Below, in pieces: positions 36,137 through 44,311 of a DNA stretch of 64,000 nucleotides. The notes below the pieces were generated by a model that had not been told where the DNA came from, ran no database searches, and worked only from the letters and a program-made list of their open reading frames with translations. Origin of the DNA: CAYSRJ01 sp964521865 (lineage in GTDB: Bacteria; Spirochaetota; B62-G9; DRHN01); assembly GCA_964521865.1 (NCBI GenBank), contig CAZFTJ010000024.1, positions 1-64,000 of the forward strand, given 5' to 3'. The position numbers and the translations under genes are program-made. Each line of letters opens with the position of its first letter. The first letter of the stretch is position 1.

Positions 36137-37492
36137 CTATACAGGGGGAGAGGCCTGTATCTTTTTCAACTTTTCCCGCAGGGTCTTTCGGTCGATTCCC
36201 AGTACCTCGGCTGCTTTCGTTTTATTCCCATGCACGCTATTCAGCACATTGTGAATATATTCCGATTCCACTTCTGCCAGACTTCGGTTCAATCCGCTAT
36301 CGCGTACTGCTGAAAATCGCATGTATGACGGGAGATCTGCGACATCAATGGTATCGCCGTCAATCATAATGATCAGCCGCTGTATCAAATTCTCGAGCTC
36401 CCGCACATTTCCCGGCCATTCATAATTCTGCAACGTATAAAGAGCCTTATCCGAAAAAACAGGGGGTTTTCTTTTCAGCTCTTTTGCAAATCTTGAAACA
36501 AAATGATCCGTCAAAATCAGGATATCCTCTTTCCTTTCCCGAAGGGGAGGCAACTCAAGAGAAATGACGTTGAGCCTATAAAACAAATCTTCCCGGAAGG
36601 TCCCTTTTTTGATAGTGCTTGCCAAATTTTTATTTGTCGAAGCCAGAATTCGTACGTCAACTTGTATCGGCCGGCTCGAACCGAGCATGAAAATTTCTTT
36701 CTCCTGGATCACCCTGAGTAATTTTGCCTGCATGGAAGGGCTCGTTTCACTCACTTCGTCCAGAAAGATGGTGCCCTGATCCGCTGTTTGAAACAGGCCC
36801 GCTCTCGACTGATCGGCCCCCGTAAAGGCCCCTTTTACATACCCGAACAGCTCACTTTCCAGAAGGTTTTCCGGAATGGCACTGCAGTTGACGGCTATGA
36901 AAGGCGCCGATGCACGGTCGCTGCTGTAATGGATAGCTCGCGCTGCAATCTCCTTACCGGTACCGCTCTCACCGGTTATCAGTACCGTTGCAGTCGTTTC
37001 TGCGGCCTTTGTTATGATGCGGAAAACGTCCTGCATAACCTGTGATTCACCAATCAAACCGTCAAACTTTATACCTTTTCTCCCCGGCTTAAAACGATTT
37101 GCTCTCCGCATTTTCAATTTACTCAATACCCGATCAACAGCAGCGAACAGCTCTTCGTCGGTAAAGGGCTTGGCAAGATAATCTTCCGCTCCCGCCTTTA
37201 CCGCTTTGACTGCACCTTCCAGCGAAGGATATCCCGTTATCATCATAATCTCTGTATTTCTAAAGTTCTCCCGCACATGCCGGGTGAGGTCTAGACCGTT
37301 TACCTTCGGCATTTTAAAATCCGTAATCACCAGATCGATCGGGGTGGACTCGAGAATCCCGATGGCTTCGGTTACACTCGAAGCTGTGAAAACCGTAAAG
37401 CCTACAGAAGAGAGGTTTCTCTGAAGCACTTCCAGTGTATCTGCAACATCATCGACAACCAGGATCGACTCTTCACGGTAGAATTTTTCCAT
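36137..37492 (-). CDS. NtrC-type sigma-54 response regulator
   Basis: A 451-residue activator. Receiver domain (residues 8-125) with acidic pocket DD14-15 and phospho-acceptor Asp58 in VITDFKMP; a central AAA+ domain (about 145-380) with Walker A ITGESGTGKE, the sigma-54-contacting loop GAFTGA and Walker B TIFLDEV; and a C-terminal Fis-type helix-turn-helix GNKTKAAEVLGIDRKTLREK. Phosphorylation would trigger hexamer assembly and open-complex formation at sigma-54 promoters. The cognate kinase gene is immediately upstream (167-base gap with a strong stem-loop), and a consensus sigma-54 promoter lies 230 bases downstream before the glutamate dehydrogenase operon, its most likely target. Confidence 0.94.
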   Translation of the reverse strand: MEKFYREESILVVDDVADTLEVLQRNLSSVGFTVFTASSVTEAIGILESTPIDLVITDFKMPKVNGLDLTRHVRENFRNTEIMMITGYPSLEGAVKAVKAGAEDYLAKPFTDEELFAAVDRVLSKLKMRRANRFKPGRKGIKFDGLIGESQVMQDVFRIITKAAETTATVLITGESGTGKEIAARAIHYSSDRASAPFIAVNCSAIPENLLESELFGYVKGAFTGADQSRAGLFQTADQGTIFLDEVSETSPSMQAKLLRVIQEKEIFMLGSSRPIQVDVRILASTNKNLASTIKKGTFREDLFYRLNVISLELPPLRERKEDILILTDHFVSRFAKELKRKPPVFSDKALYTLQNYEWPGNVRELENLIQRLIIMIDGDTIDVADLPSYMRFSAVRDSGLNRSLAEVESEYIHNVLNSVHGNKTKAAEVLGIDRKTLREKLKKIQASPPV

Positions 37493-37515
37493 CCTCGACT
37501 GTGTCCTTCGAGATT

Positions 37516-37565
37516 ACAGGCACGTGAGCTTGTCAATCGTAAAAGATCCGATATCTCACGTGCCT
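37516..37565. promoter_or_regulatory. 12-base perfect inverted repeat between kinase and regulator
   Basis: CAGGCACGTGAG (37516-37527) and CTCACGTGCCTG (37554-37565) are perfect inverted repeats with a 26-base spacer. Each arm contains the symmetrical core CACGTG, so the pair could be two sites for a dimeric protein such as the adjacent NtrC-type regulator (autoregulation), or one long RNA stem. It lies about 25 bases before the regulator start. Confidence 0.5.
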
Positions 37566-37659
37566 GATGTGTTTTACCTTAATTTCCAAATGCGTAAAAG
37601 GCCATGTAAAAGCGAGAGACCGTAGTCTTTTATAAATTTCTGTGCTGCATACCGGCTTT

Positions 37660-39378
37660 CTATTGGATAAAATCAAAATTATGTGTTATCGAAGCACCGC
37701 CCGAATCTTGTACGTCGGAAACGGGGAGCTTGATCGTAAAGCGGGACCCTTCACCTTCTTTGCTGTCCACCTCGATTTTTCCCCCATGGGATGTCACAAT
37801 ACCGTGTACAACGGCCAATCCGAGCCCCGTACCCTGTTCTATGCTCTTTGTCGTATAAAACGGCAGGAATATCTGTGACTTGACCTCCGCATTCATACCG
37901 ATACCGTTGTCTTCTACTGTCAGCTCAACATGATCTGAATACGCTTTGGTTTTTACAACCAGTGTGCCTCCTCCGGGCATCGCCTGAATTGAGTTTACAA
38001 CCAGATTGACAAGAACCTGATTCAGCTGTCCGGGATCTGCTATAATATCGGGAAGGTCCGGATCAAGAAACCGTTCAAGTTCAATACCCTCTTTCGCAAA
38101 CCGGAATTCAAGAAAATAAAGTCCGTCCTCTACTATCCGGTTCAGATTTACCCTGCTTTTTCGCGCCGGCACCAGGCGTGCGAATATGAGCAGCTTCTTC
38201 ACCACCTCTCTGGCATGAAGAGAAGCCTGAATAATTCTTTCCAGATCTTTGCCGGTTTTCTCGAGCAGCTCGGGGCTTTTTCTGGCCAGTTGAGCGAATC
38301 CCAAAATATTTCCAAGCGGTTCATTCAGCTCATGGGCGACACCGGCTGCAAGCTCACCTATTGTCGCAAGCCTATCGGCATGTCGGAGTTGCACCTCCAG
38401 TTTCTTTTTATCCTCTTCGGCTTTTCTTCCTTCGACTATCAAAGAGATTTGTTTGGCGATGCCGTCAATCAGGTTCTGCTCCTCTTCAAGAAACGGGTTC
38501 TCCTCAAACTCAAACCGCTGGGCCAGATAAAAAACTTCGACAAAACCGCGCAATACATTATTGACCGTTATATTCGATATCAGTGAGAAGCAGCTTTCCT
38601 TAAACCCTGATGACTGATAGTAACGGTCATCAAAATGTATCCGTGCCGCAGCAATCTCCGGATATTGGAAGGCCGGCGGTAGAATCTCGACAATCCGTTC
38701 GAAAATCTCTTCAAGCGTAATTCCAGGCCTGCGAACGATCTGAGATATTCCATACAGGCAGCTCAATTCCTTAACCCGCTCTCTCAGCGCCGACTGAGCC
38801 CGTTGATCCATGAGCGCAAATCCGACTGTCTGAGCCACCCACTCATATAACTCTATGTCCTCTTTCTTGAAAAAGGCCGGTTTTTTACTCTTAAACATAA
38901 GTAAACCTTTTGTCTCATTCTCGATTTCAAATGGAATAATCAGCAGAGACTTGCAGTCGCCGAACGCGAGATGATACGATTTAATCGTCCTGTCTTTTTT
39001 AGAAGTAAAAATCACCGGCAGACTCGTATCACCCGTCCAAAAACTTCCGTTTCTCGTAAAACATGATTTAAATGGATCGAAATGGCCCTGTACCAGTGCG
39101 AGGTAAAATTGACTGCCTTCCAGCTCATTATCAGACTTTTTGAAATATAAATCCTTTTCAACCGAACTTTCAACTTCCCAGAGTGAAACGTGGCCGCTGC
39201 TTTCGATTCTGAATCCCAGAGAATCGCATTCGGAAAATCGAATTAGCATTTTGAAAAGATCTCTTAAAAAATTGTGTCTCGATATGCCGCGGTTTGCAAG
39301 CCGAACTATTTTCAAGAACAGGGCGTAAAAATCACCGAAACCCTTAATGGCTTTATCTGCTCTTTTATAGTCGTTCAT
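37660..39378 (-). CDS. Soluble GAF-domain sensor histidine kinase
   Basis: A 572-residue kinase without membrane segments. The N-terminal 330 residues contain two GAF-like regions (about 30-195 and 205-320) and a short coiled coil; the HisKA helix carries His349 in AAGVAHELNEPLGNI, and the HATPase is complete (NLVVNSIQAMPGG, EDNGIGM, GTGLGLAV). It should phosphorylate the adjacent NtrC-type regulator. Absence of a periplasmic sensor implies an internal signal such as a metabolite, redox state or a protein partner; the downstream glutamate dehydrogenase suggests nitrogen status, but this is inference. Confidence 0.9.
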   Translation of the reverse strand: MNDYKRADKAIKGFGDFYALFLKIVRLANRGISRHNFLRDLFKMLIRFSECDSLGFRIESSGHVSLWEVESSVEKDLYFKKSDNELEGSQFYLALVQGHFDPFKSCFTRNGSFWTGDTSLPVIFTSKKDRTIKSYHLAFGDCKSLLIIPFEIENETKGLLMFKSKKPAFFKKEDIELYEWVAQTVGFALMDQRAQSALRERVKELSCLYGISQIVRRPGITLEEIFERIVEILPPAFQYPEIAAARIHFDDRYYQSSGFKESCFSLISNITVNNVLRGFVEVFYLAQRFEFEENPFLEEEQNLIDGIAKQISLIVEGRKAEEDKKKLEVQLRHADRLATIGELAAGVAHELNEPLGNILGFAQLARKSPELLEKTGKDLERIIQASLHAREVVKKLLIFARLVPARKSRVNLNRIVEDGLYFLEFRFAKEGIELERFLDPDLPDIIADPGQLNQVLVNLVVNSIQAMPGGGTLVVKTKAYSDHVELTVEDNGIGMNAEVKSQIFLPFYTTKSIEQGTGLGLAVVHGIVTSHGGKIEVDSKEGEGSRFTIKLPVSDVQDSGGASITHNFDFIQ

Positions 39379-39436
39379 CTTTTTTGCTAAGAATAAATTA
39401 ATGCGGCCGGCCGGATATCAAAAGCTGTGTTTATCT

Positions 39437-39952
39437 CTATAGGCCGTCAAGAAGCGTTTCTCTGCGCTCATCCCCTGCTCGTCCTTCTTGCCCGGACGAT
39501 GTTGCCTTTAAAAATTCTTCGAGGGCGATATACTTCACCACAGCGGGTTTTTCGGCCTTCACCGTGACCCCATCGAGACGCCACTCTCTCCACTGCGGTG
39601 AGAGTGCGGTGTGCGGACCGTATTTATCTTCCAGTCTTTTGACGATTGTGTAGTAATCAACATACTTTTCGTCGAAAATAACCGTCATGGCATACAGGAC
39701 ATTATCGAAAAACTGCAGGTAGATAAACGGAACTTCCGGTTTTACGGAGAATGTGAGTATCTTTCGCTGTTCAACCGGAAAAAATTCTACATCTCTATTC
39801 TTCGGGACCGTAATGAGATCGTTCTTTTCCGCGGCTTCGACAACCTGTTCCCTTGTCATGCCGATATTAAGGCCCATAAACCCCGTTTCCTGGGCTGTGA
39901 TCAGGGTTGGGCCTATGACAAAAAGCAGCAGTACCATGATACCATGTTTCAT
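39437..39952 (-). CDS. Exported protein of unknown function
   Basis: A 171-residue protein with a clear signal peptide (hydrophobic core VLLLFVIGPTLITA, likely cut before QETG). The mature part starts GFMGLNIGMTREQVVEAAEK, reminiscent of the GMTxxxV segment in BamE/SmpA-type and other small periplasmic proteins, but the rest is unlike BamE. It is mostly alpha/beta with a charged tail. I chose the ATG at 39952 (GGAG upstream) over one four codons earlier. It is divergent from the DnaJ-TPR gene. Function unknown. Confidence 0.75.
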   Translation of the reverse strand: MKHGIMVLLLFVIGPTLITAQETGFMGLNIGMTREQVVEAAEKNDLITVPKNRDVEFFPVEQRKILTFSVKPEVPFIYLQFFDNVLYAMTVIFDEKYVDYYTIVKRLEDKYGPHTALSPQWREWRLDGVTVKAEKPAVVKYIALEEFLKATSSGQEGRAGDERRETLLDGL

Positions 39953-40152
39953 AGAAATCTCCAACTACTGTTTTTATCGGCCTAATCTTGACGTCTCTGA
40001 CAGGTTTTATTCGGATGCAAGGGGTACGAATAATGCCGAATGCCGGCGGCATTCATCAGATTAAAGATCCGGTCTGCACAGCCTCTATGCAGTGTAGTTG
40101 TTTGCACGTAAAATGCCCGTTCCGATATTGAAACAAAGCCACTTTAATAATC

Positions 40153-40181
40153 TTGAAATATACCGTAAATTATCATAGAAT
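40153..40181 (+). promoter_or_regulatory. Probable sigma-70 promoter of the DnaJ-TPR gene
   Basis: TTGAAA (40153-40158), a 17-base spacer and TAGAAT (40176-40181). The predicted start would be only about a dozen bases before the TTG initiation codon, so the message has a very short leader. Confidence 0.5.
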
Positions 40182-40198
40182 TCAATCGGGGTATTTAA

Positions 40199-41020
40199 TT
40201 GGAAAAGGATTACTACAGCATTCTCGGTGTCGACAGAACAGCATCACGGGCACAGATCACACGGGCGTACCGCCGGCTTGCCGCTCAGTATCATCCTGAC
40301 AAACATCAGGGCAACCCCCTCGCAGACCTGGCAGAGGAGAAGTTCAAGGAAATCAACGAGGCATACCACGCCCTTACCGGAGGAGACATTCCTCCCGAAT
40401 TCAGCCGCAAGCCCGAAAAGAAGAAAAAAGAATATGAAATTACCAGAGACGCGAAGGAATTTCTGTACGAGGGCCTTATTTTCTACAATGAAGGAAATTA
40501 CCGAACTGCCATCCTGAATTTTGAAAAGGCTCTGAAATCCTCAAAAAACCCGTCACTCTACAACCTTCTCGGTCTGGCGTATCTCGAGGAGGGGGACTTC
40601 AAAAAGGCGGTAGAGCCGCTCGTCACCGCCACAAAGCTCGATGAAGAAAACGGAAAGTATTACTTTGACGCAGGATATGCCTTTTACCGGTTAAAGATGT
40701 GGAACGCGGCCATTCAATACTTTCTCGATGCGTACGATTTACTGAAGGAGAGAAAAAGGCTCGGCGCGGCGTGCATCTATATTGCAATCTGCAACTACAA
40801 TATCGGAAAAAGCGCCCGGGCTGAATTCTTCCTCGAAGAGGCAGTGAGCTATGACCCTGAAAACAGCTCCTACAGGGTTCTCCTCGAGGAGTTCAGGCAG
40901 TCGCAGGAAAATAGCTCATCGCAGAAGATGAAAATCATCAACAGAATCAGCCGCTTTGCTTTTTCATCCCGCATCGAGGAATCCATCGGAAATATCTTCA
41001 AAACCATGTTTTCCAAATAA
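40199..41020 (+). CDS. DnaJ-domain protein with TPR repeats
   Basis: A 273-residue cytoplasmic protein. The J domain (1-65, DYYSILGVDRTASRAQIT and the HPD motif in AAQYHPDKHQG) would recruit and stimulate DnaK; about four TPR repeats follow (residues 80-235, e.g. SLYNLLGLAYLEEGDFKKAV), a protein-binding surface. There is no Gly/Phe region or zinc domain, so it is a class C J-protein with a specialised client. It starts with TTG directly at the domain start. The next genes encode two probable outer-membrane barrels, hinting at a role with envelope proteins, but no evidence beyond proximity exists. Confidence 0.88.
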   Translation: MEKDYYSILGVDRTASRAQITRAYRRLAAQYHPDKHQGNPLADLAEEKFKEINEAYHALTGGDIPPEFSRKPEKKKKEYEITRDAKEFLYEGLIFYNEGNYRTAILNFEKALKSSKNPSLYNLLGLAYLEEGDFKKAVEPLVTATKLDEENGKYYFDAGYAFYRLKMWNAAIQYFLDAYDLLKERKRLGAACIYIAICNYNIGKSARAEFFLEEAVSYDPENSSYRVLLEEFRQSQENSSSQKMKIINRISRFAFSSRIEESIGNIFKTMFSK

Positions 41021-41074
41021 ACTCTATTTTTTCGCGGCCATCCAGCCGAAATTTAAAGGGTACGACTGCCGGTT

Positions 41075-41102
41075 TTGAAAAACCCGATACTCTGTTTATA
41101 CT
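41075..41102 (+). promoter_or_regulatory. Sigma-70 promoter before the first barrel gene
   Basis: TTGAAA (41075-41080), a 16-base spacer and TATACT (41097-41102), about 27 bases before the start codon and upstream of GGGAGAAG. Confidence 0.5.
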
Positions 41103-41128
41103 ATACTATAGAGGGAGAAGATTCTGCC

Positions 41129-42154
41129 ATGAAACAGTGGAAATCCGCCGCATTGTGTCTGATTGTCGTCTTATTGATCCAGCCGCTGTCTGCGGCAAAT
41201 GTATTCGTCACCGATATGGACATCACTTCAAACATCGACATGAAGGGGGCGATAACAACGAGGGGCGACTTTGAAATATCGTACGACGGCGGGTATAAGT
41301 ATCAGGGAAAGCTCATGCTGCAGTACCTCAACGGGGATATCGAAGGCAACACCCTGCCGGCTCTCAGTTTTTACGGGGCACAGGCCTCGGTGAAAAACAT
41401 CTTTCAGTTTCTGGACCTTACCTACTGGACAGGATACTACGGAATTTTAGGGGAGGGTAAACACTACAAGGGGCATCTCTATCATAGAAACAGCGGATTT
41501 GAGTACAACGGATATCTTCCCGTTCAAGGTACGGGGCTTGTATTTTCGACGGAATACTACGAAAAATACGGGGGACAGTTTTTCGTATATCAGAGATACG
41601 GCGGCAGTACCGTCAACTCCTTCGACCTGAACTTTTCTCTCAATTCCGACCCTCTGTATTTCAAACTGTTTACAGGTGCATCGGAGAATGCGTGGAGGGC
41701 AGGCGCTCAGTTTCAGTTTCTCGGTGAGTTTACAGATCTGTATCTCACAGCCGGAGACCCTTCAATCGAATCCGGGAATACGGTGACGTTCGATGACTTC
41801 TATTTTCTTCTGGAGGAGTGGTTCAAGCTGAACAAATGGAACCTTATACTTTCTGTATTTTCAAGACCGGAAGTCCAGTACAACTATCTGGCGAGGGACT
41901 ATCTTGCTACTAATGAGAAAAACGACATTGACTTCAACTTCGACCTGAACTATGAGCCTGAAACGAGCTTTTTCTCCGGAGGTAGCGAGCTCAACATCCA
42001 GACGAACAGCGAGGAATCATTCGGGGTATATCTATCTCCCTACATAAGCATTTTCACCTCCGGCGTCGTTTGGAAGGTCAAGGTTGATTTCAACCTTATA
42101 AGTGAGAACAGAGACTTTATCACGGCATATCTCAATGTAAAAGCCTCGTTCTGA
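41129..42154 (+). CDS. Probable outer-membrane beta-barrel protein
   Basis: A 341-residue exported protein: signal peptide with core ALCLIVVLLIQPLSA, cut before NVF. The mature chain is a regular succession of amphipathic strands rich in Tyr, Phe, Gly and Asn (YKYQGKLMLQYLNGD, GQFFVYQRYGGS) and ends in the aromatic residue Phe, as expected for a BAM-inserted barrel. No known family is recognised. It is the first of two similar exported proteins downstream of the DnaJ-TPR gene. Start at the ATG at 41129, behind GGGAGAAG. Confidence 0.72.
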   Translation: MKQWKSAALCLIVVLLIQPLSAANVFVTDMDITSNIDMKGAITTRGDFEISYDGGYKYQGKLMLQYLNGDIEGNTLPALSFYGAQASVKNIFQFLDLTYWTGYYGILGEGKHYKGHLYHRNSGFEYNGYLPVQGTGLVFSTEYYEKYGGQFFVYQRYGGSTVNSFDLNFSLNSDPLYFKLFTGASENAWRAGAQFQFLGEFTDLYLTAGDPSIESGNTVTFDDFYFLLEEWFKLNKWNLILSVFSRPEVQYNYLARDYLATNEKNDIDFNFDLNYEPETSFFSGGSELNIQTNSEESFGVYLSPYISIFTSGVVWKVKVDFNLISENRDFITAYLNVKASF

Positions 42155-42189
42155 TTGAAGATGTTCTAATAACGGTGATCAATACGATT

Positions 42190-43077
42190 ATGAAATACCT
42201 TATGCGCACAGTCAACCCGCTCGTTGTTGTTCTTTCACTTATTGCAGCGCATTTTTCTTTATGCACGCCTGCACGCGCCGACATACTGACTGAAACGTCG
42301 CTATATGCATCGGTCTGGGGCTTCCCGAATTCCAGAGATGCGGATGATACGGGCTTCAACTCCAGACTTCTGATCGACACAACGAGCATGGTACATATGC
42401 CTTTCTTAAACAACAAAACCCTCTCCGTCGGCTATCGATACAGCTCAATTCTTGAATCGGAGCTCGTTTCCTATCTCAGCTTCAGTATGAATGCCTTTCG
42501 CTTCGAAAGCGGTCTGATTTTCGGATTTCGCAGCACGCTCCCCATAAATGTTATTCCGGGACTCCATGAAAAGGTGACCCTCGAGCTCAAAAACAGAATG
42601 GAATTTTCAGCATACGGGGAAACATCCTTTTTCCTCTCGCCGTTCTTCTCGATAACCGGCTCTGGCTCACTGTTCGATCAGAATCTGTTCGGACTGTCGT
42701 CTTCATTCCCGATCGGGAGCACAAAAATTAATTCTTTGTATGAAAAAACCAGGTTGGTCCGGCAGGTATCCGGCGGCACTGCTAAAAACTGGAAAAAGAA
42801 ATACGAGCTGAACGTTCGGACCGAACAGACCGATTTTCCGATTAATTCCTCCACCAGCCTCGGTTCTGAAATCGCAGGATATAAAACCGTAGATTTTTAC
42901 CATAAGCTCATCGGGCTGTATATTGCACAGACTCTGATTATTACCGTTAGACGGTGTGATTTTGATATCGGCGCGAAGGCGTATTTTCTCACCTTTCCGC
43001 TGAAAGACCTTGACTCTCTCTCAATACGTTCAACCCCCGTGTTTTCCATCAACTGCGGTATGAAAATGCCCATCTGA
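42190..43077 (+). CDS. Probable outer-membrane or periplasmic beta-rich protein
   Basis: A 295-residue protein with a signal peptide (VVVLSLIAAHFSLCTPARA). The mature part is strand-rich and aromatic (SVGYRYSSILESELVSYLSF), consistent with a small barrel, but it ends in Ile rather than an aromatic residue. It follows the first barrel gene by about 35 bases and is probably cotranscribed. The start may instead be GTG at 42175, five codons earlier; GGTGA lies upstream of the ATG I chose. No family recognised. Confidence 0.65.
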   Translation: MKYLMRTVNPLVVVLSLIAAHFSLCTPARADILTETSLYASVWGFPNSRDADDTGFNSRLLIDTTSMVHMPFLNNKTLSVGYRYSSILESELVSYLSFSMNAFRFESGLIFGFRSTLPINVIPGLHEKVTLELKNRMEFSAYGETSFFLSPFFSITGSGSLFDQNLFGLSSSFPIGSTKINSLYEKTRLVRQVSGGTAKNWKKKYELNVRTEQTDFPINSSTSLGSEIAGYKTVDFYHKLIGLYIAQTLIITVRRCDFDIGAKAYFLTFPLKDLDSLSIRSTPVFSINCGMKMPI

Positions 43078-43106
43078 AACCGGCCATTTTTGTTATAAAT
43101 TGTGGC

Positions 43107-43134
43107 TTGACAATAGCTCGTTACACAGTACCAT
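43107..43134 (+). promoter_or_regulatory. Probable sigma-70 promoter of the small coiled-coil gene
   Basis: TTGACA (43107-43112), a 16-base spacer and TACCAT (43129-43134), about 145 bases before the start codon. The same stretch could be forced into a weak sigma-54 pattern (GG and GC ten bases apart), but the sigma-70 reading fits better. Confidence 0.45.
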
Positions 43135-43279
43135 GATAGTATGTATATGAAAAAATACGGTCCGCGCGGAAGCATCGCTGATGTATTTGCACCCTGCTTT
43201 TCGTGCCGACATAAAAATCGGGCCTGAAATAAAATCGAGGCTCCGTGCAGACTGACAGACCAGAGAAGGATGGGTTCAA

Positions 43280-43603
43280 ATGAGCGGTTTCTGGTACAAA
43301 ACAAAGGAAGCAGTACTGCAGAAAGCCTCGACTTTGAAAGTCAAGGTCAGCGAATACAGTGCGTATGGAAAACTCTCCGTCAATCGTTTCAACCTTAAAA
43401 AGCAGCTGGAAAAAATGGAATCAAACCTGGGCAGAAGGGTGTTTACTCTTTTTACCCAGAAGAATATCGACATGCTCAAAGACGACGAAGAGGCCCTCAA
43501 CTACATGCTTAAAATAAGGGGACTTGAAAACGAGATTCAGGAGCTCGAGGCGAAAATGAAAGGGCTTTCCGCTGAGGAAAAAGAGGTAAACAGGGGGACA
43601 TGA
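43280..43603 (+). CDS. Small coiled-coil protein of unknown function
   Basis: A 107-residue soluble protein, highly charged and helical. The N-terminal WYKTKEAVLQKASTLKVKVS and the heptad-rich C-terminus (IRGLENEIQELEAKMKGLS) suggest a coiled coil or helical bundle; no signal peptide, membrane segment or metal motif is present. GAAGGATG precedes the start. It is monocistronic and convergent with the oxidoreductase operon. No function can be assigned. Confidence 0.75.
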   Translation: MSGFWYKTKEAVLQKASTLKVKVSEYSAYGKLSVNRFNLKKQLEKMESNLGRRVFTLFTQKNIDMLKDDEEALNYMLKIRGLENEIQELEAKMKGLSAEEKEVNRGT

Positions 43604-43694
43604 GGAGTGTAGAGGGCTGACGGACACTACCGGACATAGTACCTTTGCAGCGGGGAATCGAAGTTGCTCTAAACCGGTGCTCCGTCCTGTCAGC

Positions 43695-43804
43695 CGTTTT
43701 GACGCTTCACATACTCATACCCTTTGTCAAGATTTTGTGGTTCTTGCGTAGCGAGGCGTGATCTTGACGTTTTGACGCTTCACATACTCATACCCCATGT
43801 CAAG
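43695..43804. repeat. 37-base direct repeat (35 of 37 identical), period 73
   Basis: Positions 43695-43731 and 43768-43804 match at 35 of 37 positions. The right copy lies inside the 3' end of the oxidoreductase gamma gene; the left copy lies just past its stop and, in its own frame, encodes LDKGYEYVKRQNG plus a stop, which looks like the original gene end. GTCAAGAT (43726-43733) and ATCTTGAC (43761-43768) form an 8-base inverted repeat around the spacer. Confidence 0.88.
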
Positions 43805-44311
43805 CGCCTTTATATTTATATCGTTGAATTTGATATTTCTCTTTGAAACAACCTCGGACAACGACTCTTTGACATCATCGAGGGACACGGCGCCCGTTGT
43901 CGCAACAAACGCTCCGACCATTACCATATTGCTCGCCCTGCCGCTTCCCGCCTTTTCAGCGAAATCGTTCGCCGGTATGTAGTAGACATTGACATCCGTT
44001 CTTTGCGCTTTTCGATCAATGAGCGATTCGTTTATAAATACGTTGCCGCCGTCTACAACCATTTTCTCAAACTTGTCGAGAGAAGGCCTGTTCATTATGA
44101 TGATTGTCGTGGGGTGGCCCACGAGCGGAGACGCAACCTCATCGTCCGAAACGATTACCGAGCAGTTGGCCGTTCCGCCCCTCATCTCCGCACCGTACGA
44201 CGGTATATGCGAAACGTATTTTCCCTCTATCATGCCTGCATGGGCTATGAGTTTACCGGCGAGAATCACGCCCTGTCCGCCGAATCCTGCGATTATCATC
44301 TTCTCAGTCAT
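43727..44311 (-). CDS. 2-oxoacid:ferredoxin oxidoreductase, gamma subunit
   Basis: A 194-residue subunit. The family start MIIAGFGGQGVILAGKLIA and the segments SYGAEMRGGTANCSVIVS and MVMVGAFVATTG are diagnostic. In the enzyme it helps bind CoA and shapes the catalytic dimer for oxidative decarboxylation of 2-oxoacids to acyl-CoA with ferredoxin reduction. Its last residues (about 14 after KRQN) are atypical because a 73-base partial duplication changes the reading frame at the gene end; the core fold is intact. The gene follows the beta subunit with an 8-base overlap. Confidence 0.9.
   Translation of the reverse strand: MTEKMIIAGFGGQGVILAGKLIAHAGMIEGKYVSHIPSYGAEMRGGTANCSVIVSDDEVASPLVGHPTTIIIMNRPSLDKFEKMVVDGGNVFINESLIDRKAQRTDVNVYYIPANDFAEKAGSGRASNMVMVGAFVATTGAVSLDDVKESLSEVVSKRNIKFNDINIKALDMGYEYVKRQNVKITPRYARTTKS

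Noticed and set aside
43104..43120. Possible sigma-54 site TGGCTTGACAATAGCTC
   Set aside because: GG and GC spacing fits, but flanking bases deviate from consensus and a better TTGACA/TACCAT sigma-70 pair occupies the same bases.
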